Source of the DNA: Pseudomonas eucalypticola
GTDB taxonomy: Bacteria > Pseudomonadota > Gammaproteobacteria > Pseudomonadales > Pseudomonadaceae
Assembly: GCF_013374995.1 (NCBI RefSeq)
Contig: NZ_CP056030.1
Coordinates: 6,294,501 to 6,358,500 of the forward strand
Direction: 5' to 3'
DNA: 64,000 nt
In this document: positions 41,501 to 50,135 of the stretch, one piece after another
Position numbering within the stretch: position 1 is the first letter of the stretch
Layout of the letters: the number at the start of each line of letters is the position of its first letter
Made by a program: the position numbers and the translations under genes
The notes under the pieces: generated by a model
What the model was told of the DNA's origin: nothing
Database searches by the model: none
What the model saw: only the letters and a program-made list of their open reading frames with translations

Positions 41501-41890
41501 ATGTTTACCCTCGGAAATCTGTTGGTGCTGATGGTACTGGGCACCGGTGCTGCCTGGCTGTGGCACAACCATGGCCTGCGCGAGCGGGCACTGGAGCGGG
41601 TCAAGCAGCACTGCGCCAAGCTGGATCTGGAATTGCTGGATGAGAACGTGGCGTTCAAGCGCTTCGGCTTTGTACGCGATGCCAATGGTCGCCGCCGCTT
41701 CGCCCGGGTCTACACCTTCGAATTCACCGTGACGGGCGAGCAGCGCCACCCCGGCACCATCACCCAGTTCGGCGGGCACGCCGTGCAGATTGAACTGGCG
41801 CCCTACCCGTTCGAAATCAAGACCCATCCCAGCGCCGAGGTGATCGAAATGAGCCAGTGGCGCGAAGAGCACAAGCGCTGGCGTCCCTGA
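41501..41890 (+). CDS. DUF3301 domain membrane protein
   Basis: This 129-residue protein has one N-terminal membrane helix (FTLGNLLVLMVLGTGAAWLW) followed by a soluble DUF3301 domain (WHNHGLRERALERVKQHC, LDLELLDENVAFKRFGF, RVYTFEFTVTG). Function is unknown. ATG 41501 is placed nine bases after GGAG (41488-41491); a TTG at 41486 is inside that region and rejected. It is divergent from pdxY. Confidence 0.9.
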   Translation: MFTLGNLLVLMVLGTGAAWLWHNHGLRERALERVKQHCAKLDLELLDENVAFKRFGFVRDANGRRRFARVYTFEFTVTGEQRHPGTITQFGGHAVQIELAPYPFEIKTHPSAEVIEMSQWREEHKRWRP

Positions 41891-41963
41891 GTCTGGCCAG
41901 GGCTGCCCGGGCTCCGCGGCAGCGAGACAGGCGGGGTGTGCATGGGTAGATCGCGTGTACTGC

Positions 41964-41987
41964 TGACGCGGCCAGGTCCGCTGCTAC
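41964..41987. repeat. 24-base intergenic repeat, copy 2
   Basis: The same 24 bases as at 36477-36500 with a single C-to-T change. It lies between the DUF3301 stop and the convergent GTPase stop. Confidence 0.6.
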
Positions 41988-41991
41988 GCGT

Positions 41992-42957
41992 TCACCCGTT
42001 GGTCAGACATTCGCGCAGGCCCTGTTCCAACATCCGCCGGTCCTGCGGGCGGGTGAAGATCAACTCCAACCTCGAATCCTTTCGCCACTCGGTGGGTTGC
42101 CACTCCGGCATAACGTTATCCACAGCGTTGAACGACTCCCAGTTATCCCCAAGACGGACAATTCCCTTGGCTCTACGCCAATCCATTGTGGATAACCACG
42201 CCTTCAGCTTTTCCGGTTCGAAAATCCGCTCTGCATGCCATCGCCAACCGATGCTCCAGCCTTCCTGCTGGTTATGCACAGAGATTACGGGGCGAAACGG
42301 ATCTATCCACAGGTCGGTGGGCGCACCCGGGCCGTTCGGAATACTATCCACACCCACGAAAATACGAGATTCTGCCTGGTGTTCCAAATATGAAACACTC
42401 AAAAACCCTTCGTTTGTAAAAATAGTTTTAATATCAACGACTTGTGATTTTATCCACAACCGCTTTTCCACAGGCACTTCGTTGGCTTTATTGATCACCA
42501 CGAGCCCAGCTTCCCGCAATGCTTCGCGTTGAACATCTGCCAGGACTTGTCCACAGGCGAGGGCCTTGGCGTCCAAGACCATGATCAAAGGCTGCACCGC
42601 CAACACCCCACGCCAAGGTGCCTGCCGTAACTGCGTCAGCAATTGCAGCGGGTGGCCCAGACCGGAGGGTTCGATGAATAGCCGGTGCGGGCGCGACTTG
42701 CGCAGCAGCCTCCCCAGCCCTACCTGAAACGGCGCGCCGTTCACGCAACACAGGCAGCCCCCCGCCACCTCCGCCAGTGCGATACCATCTTCACCGGTGC
42801 TCAACAACGCGGCATCCAGGCCTATCTGGCCAAACTCGTTGATCAGCACCGCCCAGCGCTCGTGGGCAGGCCGTTGTGCCATCAACTGGCGGATCAGACT
42901 GGTCTTGCCAGCCCCCAGCGGCCCGGCGATGACATAGGTCGGTATATTCTCGAGCAT
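41992..42957 (-). CDS. CobW/COG0523 metallochaperone GTPase, first copy
   Basis: This 321-residue G3E GTPase has Walker A AGPLGAGKTSLIR (about 10-22), the metal-binding GGCLCCVNG (CxCC type, about 70-78), the FIEPSGLGHP switch region and VVINKANEVP (NKxD-like). Proteins of this family deliver zinc or cobalt to target enzymes. The C-terminal half (about 130-321) is encoded by unusually AT-rich DNA with many DnaA-box-like 9-mers. The start at 42957 (MLENIPTYVIAG) fits the family; a longer frame to 43173 overlaps the divergent gene. It lies in a zinc-related cluster with another COG0523 gene. Confidence 0.88.
   Translation of the reverse strand: MLENIPTYVIAGPLGAGKTSLIRQLMAQRPAHERWAVLINEFGQIGLDAALLSTGEDGIALAEVAGGCLCCVNGAPFQVGLGRLLRKSRPHRLFIEPSGLGHPLQLLTQLRQAPWRGVLAVQPLIMVLDAKALACGQVLADVQREALREAGLVVINKANEVPVEKRLWIKSQVVDIKTIFTNEGFLSVSYLEHQAESRIFVGVDSIPNGPGAPTDLWIDPFRPVISVHNQQEGWSIGWRWHAERIFEPEKLKAWLSTMDWRRAKGIVRLGDNWESFNAVDNVMPEWQPTEWRKDSRLELIFTRPQDRRMLEQGLRECLTNG
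42116..42555. other. Cluster of DnaA-box-like sites
   Basis: Perfect TTATCCACA or its complement occurs at 42116-42124, 42187-42195 and 42450-42458. Single-mismatch forms occur at 42303-42311, 42344-42352, 42464-42472 and 42547-42555. All lie within 440 bases of the first CobW gene's coding sequence, in a locally AT-rich stretch. It is a candidate DnaA-binding locus (titration or regulatory), about 20 kb from the atp operon. Function is inferred. Confidence 0.5.
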
Positions 42958-42983
42958 CGGTATTTTCTTGAGTGGAGGTAGGA

Positions 42984-43337
42984 ATGCGTTTTTGGGGTGT
43001 GCTGGTGCTGACCCTCGCCAGCAGTCAGGCCTGGGCCCAGGCCTGCGTTGTTCACAGCCATGCCGAGCGGCTGGATGTGAAGGTCTGCCAAGAGAACCGC
43101 AACATGCCTCAGAAGCTGTTCCACGACGGCTTCTGTGAGCCCAACCTGCCGGGCCAGAAGGTCGACGTGGCATTCGTCGACCAATGCCCGGCGGGTGCCT
43201 TTGGGGTGTGCAGCAACGCCCATGTGGACAATATGCCTTATCGTCAGGATATCCACTATTACGGCGTGGCTACCGACGCTGCCTACCTCCAGCCCTTTTG
43301 CGAGCAACGCAGCCAAGGCACCTGGCTGAAGCCCTGA
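42984..43337 (+). CDS. Small secreted Cys-rich hypothetical protein
   Basis: This is a 117-residue protein with a signal peptide (MRFWGVLVLTLASSQAWAQA) and a mature part with seven cysteines (CVVHSH, VCQENRN, FCEP, DQCPAG, VCSN, PFCEQ), suggesting periplasmic disulfides or metal binding. GGAGG precedes ATG 42984. No family is recognised. It lies between two COG0523 zinc GTPase genes, divergent from one and tail-to-tail with the other, so a zinc-linked periplasmic role is possible but unproven. Confidence 0.78.
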   Translation: MRFWGVLVLTLASSQAWAQACVVHSHAERLDVKVCQENRNMPQKLFHDGFCEPNLPGQKVDVAFVDQCPAGAFGVCSNAHVDNMPYRQDIHYYGVATDAAYLQPFCEQRSQGTWLKP

Positions 43338-44543
43338 TCAGGCCGCGTCCTCGTGCCAGGGGCCGAAGGGGTCCGGCAATTGTTGCCATTCATCCACCCC
43401 CAGAGCCATCTCGGCGTCGGTCAGCAGGCAACCGTCCAACTCAGCGGCAAGACGGGCGAAATCCACACGCTGACCAATGAACACCAACTCCTGGCGGCAA
43501 TCACCGCAATCGGCCTGCCAGTGCGCCATGATCGAGGCGGTGCCTTCGGCATCTTGAGGCCAATGGGCCTGGGGCACGAACCGCCACCACCGCCCGGCGA
43601 AACCGTGACGCACCAGGCCACCGGCCTGTGACCAGCTACCCGCTTCCTGAGGCTTGCTGGCCAACCAGAAGAAGCCCTTGGAGCGCAGCAACTTGCCGTT
43701 GGCCCAGGGCGCGTTGAGCCAGTCGTAAAAGCGCTGGGGGTGAAACGGGCGACGGGCCCGGTAGGCACCCGATGTGATTCCGTATTCGTCGCTTTCGGGC
43801 ACGTGCTCGCCGCGCAATTCGCGCAGCCAGCCGGGCGCCTGGGCCGCGCGCTCGAAATCGAACAGCCCGGTATCGAGGATACGGCCCAAGGGCACCTGGC
43901 CCATGACCATCGGCATGACCTGGGCCTCCGGGTTCAAGCGCTTGAGGATCTGCGTGAGTTCCTCGCGCTGGCTGCTGGCGATGAGGTCGATCTTGCTGAT
44001 GAGAATGACGTCAGCGAATTCCACCTGCTCGATCAGCAGGTCAGTGATGGCCCGTTCATCCTCCTCACCCAACGTTTCGCCGCGGCTGGCCAGGCTCTCG
44101 GCAGCCTCATAATCACGCAGGAAGTTCACCCCGTCGACGACGGTGACCATGGTGTCGAGGCGCGCCAGGTCTGCCAGGCTGCGCCCGTGTTCATCACGGA
44201 AGGTAAACGTCTCAGCCACGGGCAGGGGTTCGGAGATACCCGTGGACTCGATCAGCAGGTAATCGAACCGGCCCTCATCGGCCAGCCGTGCAACCTCTTC
44301 GAGCAGGTCTTCGCGCAAGGTGCAGCAGATGCAGCCATTGCTCATTTCCACCAATTTTTCTTCGGCACGGTTGAGGCTGACATCACGCTGCACTGCGGTG
44401 CCGTCGATGTTGATTTCGCTCATGTCATTGACGATGACCGCGACGCGCAGGTTCTCGCGATTGCGCAGCACGTGGTTGAGCAACGTGCTTTTGCCGGCAC
44501 CCAGAAAACCTGAGAGCACGGTCACGGGAAGGCGATGGGGCAT
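43338..44543 (-). CDS. zigA: Zinc metallochaperone GTPase, ZigA-like
   Basis: This 401-residue COG0523 GTPase has Walker [16 protein letters not shown] (about 11-25), the [10 protein letters not shown] zinc motif (about 70-79), ESTGISEP and SKIDL, plus the CobW C-terminal domain (about 290-390). Such proteins are induced by zinc starvation and move zinc to priority enzymes. A textbook Zur palindrome lies 46 bases before the start, and a Zur-boxed amidase gene is upstream on the same strand. The P. aeruginosa zinc-starvation cluster has the same pair (ZigA and AmiA, from memory). Confidence 0.93.
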   Translation of the reverse strand: MPHRLPVTVLSGFLGAGKSTLLNHVLRNRENLRVAVIVNDMSEINIDGTAVQRDVSLNRAEEKLVEMSNGCICCTLREDLLEEVARLADEGRFDYLLIESTGISEPLPVAETFTFRDEHGRSLADLARLDTMVTVVDGVNFLRDYEAAESLASRGETLGEEDERAITDLLIEQVEFADVILISKIDLIASSQREELTQILKRLNPEAQVMPMVMGQVPLGRILDTGLFDFERAAQAPGWLRELRGEHVPESDEYGITSGAYRARRPFHPQRFYDWLNAPWANGKLLRSKGFFWLASKPQEAGSWSQAGGLVRHGFAGRWWRFVPQAHWPQDAEGTASIMAHWQADCGDCRQELVFIGQRVDFARLAAELDGCLLTDAEMALGVDEWQQLPDPFGPWHEDAA

Positions 44544-44588
44544 GTTCTGTTCCTCCAGGGCGGCCTGGTCTTGTGGAATGAACTGCCA

Positions 44589-44629
44589 GGCTATCCCGCA
44601 ATGTTATAGTATAACATTGCGGGATAGCC
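44589..44629. promoter_or_regulatory. Zur box within a perfect 41-bp palindrome
   Basis: The core ATGTTATAGTATAACAT (44601-44617) matches the gammaproteobacterial Zur box. Symmetry continues perfectly outward for 20 bases on each side of the central G44609, through GCGGGATAGCC on the right arm. No T-run follows on either strand, so it is not an ordinary terminator. It is placed upstream of zigA. Confidence 0.88.
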
Positions 44630-44645
44630 AATACCGATTGTCTCT

Positions 44646-45890
44646 TCAGGCGGTTTGCTGAGCTTTCTGCTCCTGGCGCCAGGCTACATAGGAGCCACTG
44701 GGAGGATTCTTCGAGAAGTACGTGTTGATGCCGTCGAACAAACGGTCGGCCACGGCCTGCTGATGCCGCGCAGTCACCAGGCGCTGGGCATCACTGGCGT
44801 TGGAGATGAACCCCGTCTCCACCAGGATGGAAGGCACGTCGGGAGACTTCAGTACCGCGAAGCCAGCCTGCTCCACGCGCTTCTGGTGCAGCGTAGTGAT
44901 GTCGGCCAGGCTCCCGAGCACGGTATGGCCCAGTTGGAGGCTGGCAGCGATGGTGGCATTCATGGACATGTCGATGATGACGTTAGCCAGCATGGGGTCC
45001 TTGTCCTTGAGGTTGAGCAGGCTGGCAGCACCCAGCAGATCAGCGCCGTTCTCGCGTTCAGCCATCATGCGTGCAGTGGCGGACGTGGCACCGTTCTCCG
45101 ACAGCGCGAACACCGAGGCGCCGGATGCCGTAAGCCGCGGCGCGGCGTCGGCGTGCACCGAAATGAACATGTCGGCGTTACGCTGATGAGCGAACTCCAC
45201 GCGCTTGCGCAGTGGTACGTAGAAGTCATCATTGCGCACCAGGTGCACGGTATAGCCTTTCTCGCGTTTCAAGCGGCGCGCCAAGAGCTGGGCGATGGAC
45301 AACACCACATCTTTCTCTCGCTCGCCTTTGCCCCCTATGGCGCCGGGATCCTTGCCGCCATGGCCGGGGTCGACCACAACAACGATGTCGCGCTTGGGAT
45401 GGAAGTTGCTGGCACTGGGCCTCTCAGGTTGAACCGGCTCGACGGCCTCGGGCTTTGGGGTGCTGGCGATAACGGCGGGTACGGCTGCGTAGCCAGGTTG
45501 CATCAGGTCCAAGACCAGCCGATGCCCCTGGCCGGCCTGCGGGCCCAGCAGGAAGGCAGTGGTCTGCATGGGTGCCTTGAGGTCGAACACGATGCGGGTG
45601 TCGCCATGGCCAAACGGGCCAGAACGAATGGCCCGCACGCTGGTGCCCGCCAGGTTCAAATGAGTGAAGTCACCGCTGAGTTGTGCGCCAGCTACATCGA
45701 CGATCAACCGGTCGGGCGCCTCCAGGGTGAAGGTCTTGAATTGCACCGGGCCACTCAAATCGAACACGACCCTGAGCTTGTCACTGCTACGCCACAATCG
45801 CGCATCGCGCACCAGCGCCGCGGAGGCACCAAATGGCAGGGCCAGCGTAGTGCTGGCCAGGATCAGGTTGAGCAGTTGGCGTCTGTGCAT
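44646..45890 (-). CDS. N-acetylmuramoyl-L-alanine amidase (AmiC/AmiA-like)
   Basis: This 414-residue cell-wall amidase has a twin-arginine-like signal peptide (HRRQLLNLILASTTLALPFGASA), an AMIN domain (about 28-130) and a zinc-dependent Amidase_3 domain (about 175-395). The latter has ligands in VVVDPGHGGKDPGA (His), EKDVVLS (Glu), FISVHADA (His), and the catalytic Glu in ILVETGFISN. It cleaves the amide between MurNAc and the stem peptide in the periplasm. A Zur-box-like site about 47 bases before the start suggests it is a zinc-starvation paralogue of the housekeeping amidase. Confidence 0.92.
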   Translation of the reverse strand: MHRRQLLNLILASTTLALPFGASAALVRDARLWRSSDKLRVVFDLSGPVQFKTFTLEAPDRLIVDVAGAQLSGDFTHLNLAGTSVRAIRSGPFGHGDTRIVFDLKAPMQTTAFLLGPQAGQGHRLVLDLMQPGYAAVPAVIASTPKPEAVEPVQPERPSASNFHPKRDIVVVVDPGHGGKDPGAIGGKGEREKDVVLSIAQLLARRLKREKGYTVHLVRNDDFYVPLRKRVEFAHQRNADMFISVHADAAPRLTASGASVFALSENGATSATARMMAERENGADLLGAASLLNLKDKDPMLANVIIDMSMNATIAASLQLGHTVLGSLADITTLHQKRVEQAGFAVLKSPDVPSILVETGFISNASDAQRLVTARHQQAVADRLFDGINTYFSKNPPSGSYVAWRQEQKAQQTA

Positions 45891-45936
45891 GGCGAATCCG
45901 GCAAGGGTTCATCGAAGGAATGACAATGATCGCATC

Positions 45937-45949
45937 GTTATAATGTAAC
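45937..45949. promoter_or_regulatory. Zur box upstream of the amidase gene
   Basis: GTTATAATGTAAC differs from the zigA box core GTTATAGTATAAC only at the centre and one arm position. It lies 47 bases before the amidase start, where a Zur repressor would block transcription. Confidence 0.72.
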
Positions 45950-46063
45950 ATGCGGATTGTCGCCAAAGATGAAATAGCGCAGGCGCAGGGTCCGCATCGT
46001 GCGCGACTCTAAACCGGGCCTCTCGTCCAGATTGTGAAACTTTCTACATATTGAATATTGGGT

Positions 46064-46077
46064 GTTCCACGTGGAAC
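46064..46077. other. parS centromere-like site
   Basis: GTTCCACGTGGAAC is the perfect 14-base core of the Pseudomonas parS palindrome bound by ParB. The flanks are T and G. It is intergenic, between the amidase promoter and the DUF3617 stop, and lies in the origin-proximal part of the chromosome, where parS sites concentrate. Confidence 0.8.
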
Positions 46078-46118
46078 GCCAGCCGATGGCGCTCCCGTGG
46101 CATGGGTGCTCGTAGTGT

Positions 46119-46646
46119 TCAACTGCGTGGCCGCACACTCCCACAATCGTTGCCCAGCCAGACGGCCCGAGTTTCCATACTACCTTTCTGCTGGGTACCG
46201 GTGGCATTGAAGGTACCGCTGACCTTGGTCAGAAACTCCCGTTGGCTGAGGAACGTGGCCTGGCCAGTGCCCTGGGCTTTCGGGCAGCTGAATCGGAAGT
46301 TCCACACGTTGCCTTGGCGCGAGGTGATCTGCTGAGTGCAACCCGATTGCGGGTCTTGCAACGGAATGTCGTTGCTCTGCACCTGGGCCTGAGTCAGGCA
46401 GCTGCGGATGCCCTTGCCCCCTACCGTGATCCCCTGCTTGGCCATCGCCTGTTCGACCATGGCTTTCTGTTCAGGCGCCAGCATCTGCATTTGCCCCAGC
46501 ATCACGTTGAGGTCCGGCAGCGCATTACCGTCGACCTGCATGTTGCTAGTGGTCAGTTCCCACAAGCCCGGTTGGAGCATCTGCGCCTGCGCAAAGGGCG
46601 CTGTAAGACAAAGGGCCAATGCCACAGCCGGCAAACGAATATTCAT
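46119..46646 (-). CDS. DUF3617 domain exported protein
   Basis: This 175-residue protein has a signal peptide (MNIRLPAVALALCLTAPFAQA) and the DUF3617 body (MLQPGLWELTTSNMQVDG, a Cys pair in SCLT...SGC, FRFSCPKAQGTGQATF). Function is unknown; members are periplasmic. AGGAGCT lies seven bases before the start at 46646. A lone gene between the zinc cluster and cls. Confidence 0.9.
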   Translation of the reverse strand: MNIRLPAVALALCLTAPFAQAQMLQPGLWELTTSNMQVDGNALPDLNVMLGQMQMLAPEQKAMVEQAMAKQGITVGGKGIRSCLTQAQVQSNDIPLQDPQSGCTQQITSRQGNVWNFRFSCPKAQGTGQATFLSQREFLTKVSGTFNATGTQQKGSMETRAVWLGNDCGSVRPRS

Positions 46647-46794
46647 GGGTAGCTCCTGGGAATGGTTCCAGTCTTGGCTGGATGATGTTACTTGGACGCT
46701 GAAACACTCGGGGCGTTGCAAGCAGAATTATTTCGAGACAAGCAGAGGTTAACGTGGTCTGTTAGACACAACGCATTCGGGAGCAACGCCGCGC

Positions 46795-48234
46795 ATGGAT
46801 TATCACAGCCCCTGGTTTTTTGGCTACCTGTTTGGCCTGGTTCACCTGGTCGGAATCATCGCCGCCGTCCATGCGGTGCTAACGGTTCGTACAGCGCAAG
46901 GCTCCATTGCCTGGGCCCTGTCACTGGTGTTCGTACCTTACCTTACCCTTCTCCCCTACCTGGTGTTTGGCCGCAGCACGTTCGACGCCTACATTGAGGC
47001 CCGGCGCCAGGCCAACCGGGAAATGCATACGGCCATCGCCGACCTGGACTGGCGCCCATGGGTGGAAGAAGCGCTGACGGCGCGCAACTCCAGCTCCTAT
47101 GATTCACTGCGGGCGATGCCGAAACTTGGACGCATGCCCTGCCTGGCCAACAATCAGGTCAGCCTGCTGGTCAATGGCAAGGCAACCTTCGATGCCATCT
47201 TCGACGCCATTCGCCAGGCGCGCGAGGTGGTGCTGGTGCAGTTCTTCATCATTCATGACGACCACATAGGCCGAGAGCTGCAAGCCCTGCTGTTGAAGAA
47301 GGCAGCGGAAGGCGTGAAGATCTATGTGCTGTACGACAGCGTGGGTAGCCACGCGCTTCCCCGTGAATACGGCGACACCTTGCGCAAGGCCGGCGTCAAA
47401 GCGCGCGCGTTCGCTACTCGCAGTGGTTGGCTCAACCGCTTCCAGGTCAACTTTCGCAACCACCGCAAGATCGTAGTGGTCGACGGCCTGGTCGGCTTCA
47501 TCGGCGGCCATAACGTCGGCGACGAATACCTGGGTGGCAACCCCAAGCTCTCGCCCTGGCGCGACACCCATGTGCGCATCACTGGCCCGGTCGTGGCCTG
47601 CCTGCAGGAATCCTTTGCTGAAGACTGGTTCTGGGCTTCACGCAAATTGCCTCCTTTGATCCTGCCCGAAACCTACGCCGACAACGGCGTGCTTTGCCAG
47701 GTGCTCGCCAGCGGCCCGGCAGATGCCCAGGAAACCTGCTCGCTATTTTTCGTGGAAGCTATTCATGCAGCTACGGAAAGGGTGTGGATCACTACCCCCT
47801 ATTACATTCCCGATGAGGCCGTGTTCGCCGCCTTGCGCCTGGCAGTCCTGCGTGGGGTGGATGTGCGCATCCTGCTGCCGTCGCGGCCAGACCATAAAGT
47901 GGTGTATGCCGCGTCCAGCCTGTTTGCCTTCGAGGCAGTGCGAGCCGGCGTACGGATGTTCCGCTATGGGCCGGGGTTCCTGCATCAAAAGGTCGTGCTG
48001 GTGGATAGCGAGATCAGCGCCATAGGCAGCGCCAACATGGACAACCGCTCGTTCCGGCTGAACTTTGAAATCATGCTGCTCACGGTGGACAAAGCGTTCG
48101 CCAGCCAGGTGCAGGAAATGCTCGAGGCCGATTTTGCGTTGTCGCGCGAGATCACGGTAGAGGACAGCCGGCGCACGCACCGGCTACAGAAGCTGGGCAT
48201 GCGCATCGCCAGGTTGATCTCACCCATCCTGTAG
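46795..48234 (+). CDS. cls: Cardiolipin synthase
   Basis: This 479-residue phospholipase-D-superfamily enzyme has two N-terminal membrane helices (about 6-60) and two HxKxxxxD motifs: HRKIVVVDG with GGHN (about 222-240) and HQKVVLVDS with GSANMDNRS (about 397-420). It condenses two phosphatidylglycerols to cardiolipin at the inner membrane. Full length. It is convergent with cfa, another membrane-lipid gene. Confidence 0.95.
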   Translation: MDYHSPWFFGYLFGLVHLVGIIAAVHAVLTVRTAQGSIAWALSLVFVPYLTLLPYLVFGRSTFDAYIEARRQANREMHTAIADLDWRPWVEEALTARNSSSYDSLRAMPKLGRMPCLANNQVSLLVNGKATFDAIFDAIRQAREVVLVQFFIIHDDHIGRELQALLLKKAAEGVKIYVLYDSVGSHALPREYGDTLRKAGVKARAFATRSGWLNRFQVNFRNHRKIVVVDGLVGFIGGHNVGDEYLGGNPKLSPWRDTHVRITGPVVACLQESFAEDWFWASRKLPPLILPETYADNGVLCQVLASGPADAQETCSLFFVEAIHAATERVWITTPYYIPDEAVFAALRLAVLRGVDVRILLPSRPDHKVVYAASSLFAFEAVRAGVRMFRYGPGFLHQKVVLVDSEISAIGSANMDNRSFRLNFEIMLLTVDKAFASQVQEMLEADFALSREITVEDSRRTHRLQKLGMRIARLISPIL

Positions 48235-48253
48235 ATGCGCCGCCTGCGCAGGA

Positions 48254-49438
48254 CTAGCGGTACAGATCCTCACGGGTCCATGGCAAACCATGGCTACCGT
48301 CTGAGTAGGTTTTCACCGACAGGATCTGATGGATGTTGATCCAGCCCTGGGCGAAAGCGTAGGAGCATCCGGCCAGGTAAAGCCGCCAGATCCGCAGCGC
48401 TTGGTCGGGCACCATGGCAGCGGCTTTTTCCAGGTTCGCCTCCAGGCGTTTGCTCCAGAAGTCCAGGGTCTTGGCATAGTGCAGCCGCAGGCTTTCGACG
48501 TCGACCACTTCAAAACCTGCCTCGCTGATGCGAGCCGACATCATCGCCATGTGCGGCAACTCCCCATGGGGAAATACATAGCGCTCGATGAAGTCTCCTG
48601 CCCCACGCCCTACCGGTCGACCGTCCGTATGCTTGGCGGTAATGCCGTGGTTCATCACCAGGCCACCTTCACGCACGGCACCGAACAGCTTTTCGCAATA
48701 CACCTGCAGGTTAGCGTGGCCGACATGCTCGAACATACCGACGCTCACCACTTTGTCGAAGCGGCCATCCTGAGGCAGGTCGCGGTAATCGAGAAGCTGC
48801 AATTCCACCAGATGCTCCAGCCCCTCGGCCTTCACGCGCTCGCGAGCGAGCTTGAGTTGCTCCTTGCTCAACGTGATACCGAATACCCTGGCGCCGTACT
48901 CCCGAGCGGCGTAGCGAGCCAACCCTCCCCAACCGCAGCCGACGTCCAGGAGGTAATCACCGGCTTGCAGCCGAAGCTTGCGACACAGGTGCTCGAACTT
49001 GGCGTGCTGGGCTTGCTCCAGTGTCTCGGTGCCGGTCTGAAAATAGGCGCAGGAATAAGCCATGTCCTGGTCGAGCCACAGCTGGTAGAACTCGTTGGAC
49101 AGGTCGTAGTGATAGGAAATGGCGGCGGCGTCGGTGTCCTTGTCGTGCACCGTTCGAATGGGTTGGTCGCCTTCGTCATCATCGACCAGCGCCTGGCTGA
49201 GCTCGTCGCATACCCGGATTACCTCACCGATCGAACCTTCCATTTCCAGCTTGCCCTCGACGAAGGCGGTACCCAGCAGGTCGAGACTCGGATGGGTGAA
49301 TTGCGTCACCAGCTGTGGGTCTTTCACCACGATGGTAACGCTGGGCTCGGGGCCCAGGTTGAACTCATGACCATCCCAGAGTCTCAGGCGCAACGGTAGC
49401 TGAAGATTCTGTAAGGCCGGTGGTAATTGCGCGAGCAT
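48254..49438 (-). CDS. cfa: Cyclopropane-fatty-acyl-phospholipid synthase
   Basis: This 394-residue CFA synthase has an N-terminal lipid-binding domain (about 1-110) and a methyltransferase domain with the SAM motif LLDVGCGWGGLARYAA (about 168-183). YSCAYFQTGTETLEQAQ and KVVSVGMFEHVGH are family hallmarks. It methylenates the double bonds of membrane lipids with SAM, usually on entry into stationary phase or acid stress. A 15-base palindrome (ATGGTC-TTA-GACCAT, 49514-49528) lies about 75 bases before the start. Confidence 0.95.
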   Translation of the reverse strand: MLAQLPPALQNLQLPLRLRLWDGHEFNLGPEPSVTIVVKDPQLVTQFTHPSLDLLGTAFVEGKLEMEGSIGEVIRVCDELSQALVDDDEGDQPIRTVHDKDTDAAAISYHYDLSNEFYQLWLDQDMAYSCAYFQTGTETLEQAQHAKFEHLCRKLRLQAGDYLLDVGCGWGGLARYAAREYGARVFGITLSKEQLKLARERVKAEGLEHLVELQLLDYRDLPQDGRFDKVVSVGMFEHVGHANLQVYCEKLFGAVREGGLVMNHGITAKHTDGRPVGRGAGDFIERYVFPHGELPHMAMMSARISEAGFEVVDVESLRLHYAKTLDFWSKRLEANLEKAAAMVPDQALRIWRLYLAGCSYAFAQGWINIHQILSVKTYSDGSHGLPWTREDLYR

Positions 49439-49706
49439 GTGGTAACCCCCTAGTTCAGACTTCTCTGAGATTAGGGTAGTCCAGAATTTGGCGGTGTCAT
49501 GGGGTGCAATACTATGGTCTTAGACCATGGTGCGGATTTTTGTGGGATTTCTTCCGTTACACATTGTTTCCATGCGAACGGTTTGCGCTGCATGGCTGGG
49601 GCTCGGCAAGCGCTTTGAACTTTCCTGCCAGCCGCAGGATCGGTTCCTAGGCGCAGTTTGAGCGTCAGCGCCCTGCTCGGGGCCGCTGAACGATAAAGGA
49701 GCCATC

Positions 49707-50135
49707 ATGACCGCTACCGCTCGCCTCCCCTATCCCACCACGCCGGGCCCGCTGCACGCCACGGTGCTGGCGGGGACCGTTCCCCTGTTTCTGGGCGCAC
49801 TCATCAGTGACATCGCCTACTTCCAGACCTACCAGAGTCAGTGGAGCAACTTCGCCGCCTGGCTGCTGGCGGGCGCCGAGCTGTTCTGCGGCCTGGCGTT
49901 GCTGTTTGCCCTGGTCAACCTGGTGCGCGCGAACCCCAGGCGCGGCCGGCCCGTCCTGTACTTCCTGTTGCTGTTGGTGACGTGGGCCCTTGGCCTGGTC
50001 AACTCGTTCCAGCACGCCAAGGATGCCTGGGCCGTCATGCCTTCGGGCCTGGTGCTGTCAGTCATCACCGCCCCGCTGGCTTGCATCGCCACTTGGGTAG
50101 GACTCACCAATCTGCGCACCGGGGGTGTTCAATGA
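49707..50135 (+). CDS. DUF2231-like membrane protein
   Basis: This 142-residue inner-membrane protein has four hydrophobic segments (about 18-35, 49-67, 82-100, 108-130) and starts TATARLPYPTTPGPLHATVL. It is probably a DUF2231 member; some such proteins are linked to heme or quinone redox partners. It overlaps the following sugar-dehydrogenase-like lipoprotein gene by 4 bases, so it may anchor that enzyme or pass electrons from it (inference). Confidence 0.82.
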   Translation: MTATARLPYPTTPGPLHATVLAGTVPLFLGALISDIAYFQTYQSQWSNFAAWLLAGAELFCGLALLFALVNLVRANPRRGRPVLYFLLLLVTWALGLVNSFQHAKDAWAVMPSGLVLSVITAPLACIATWVGLTNLRTGGVQ

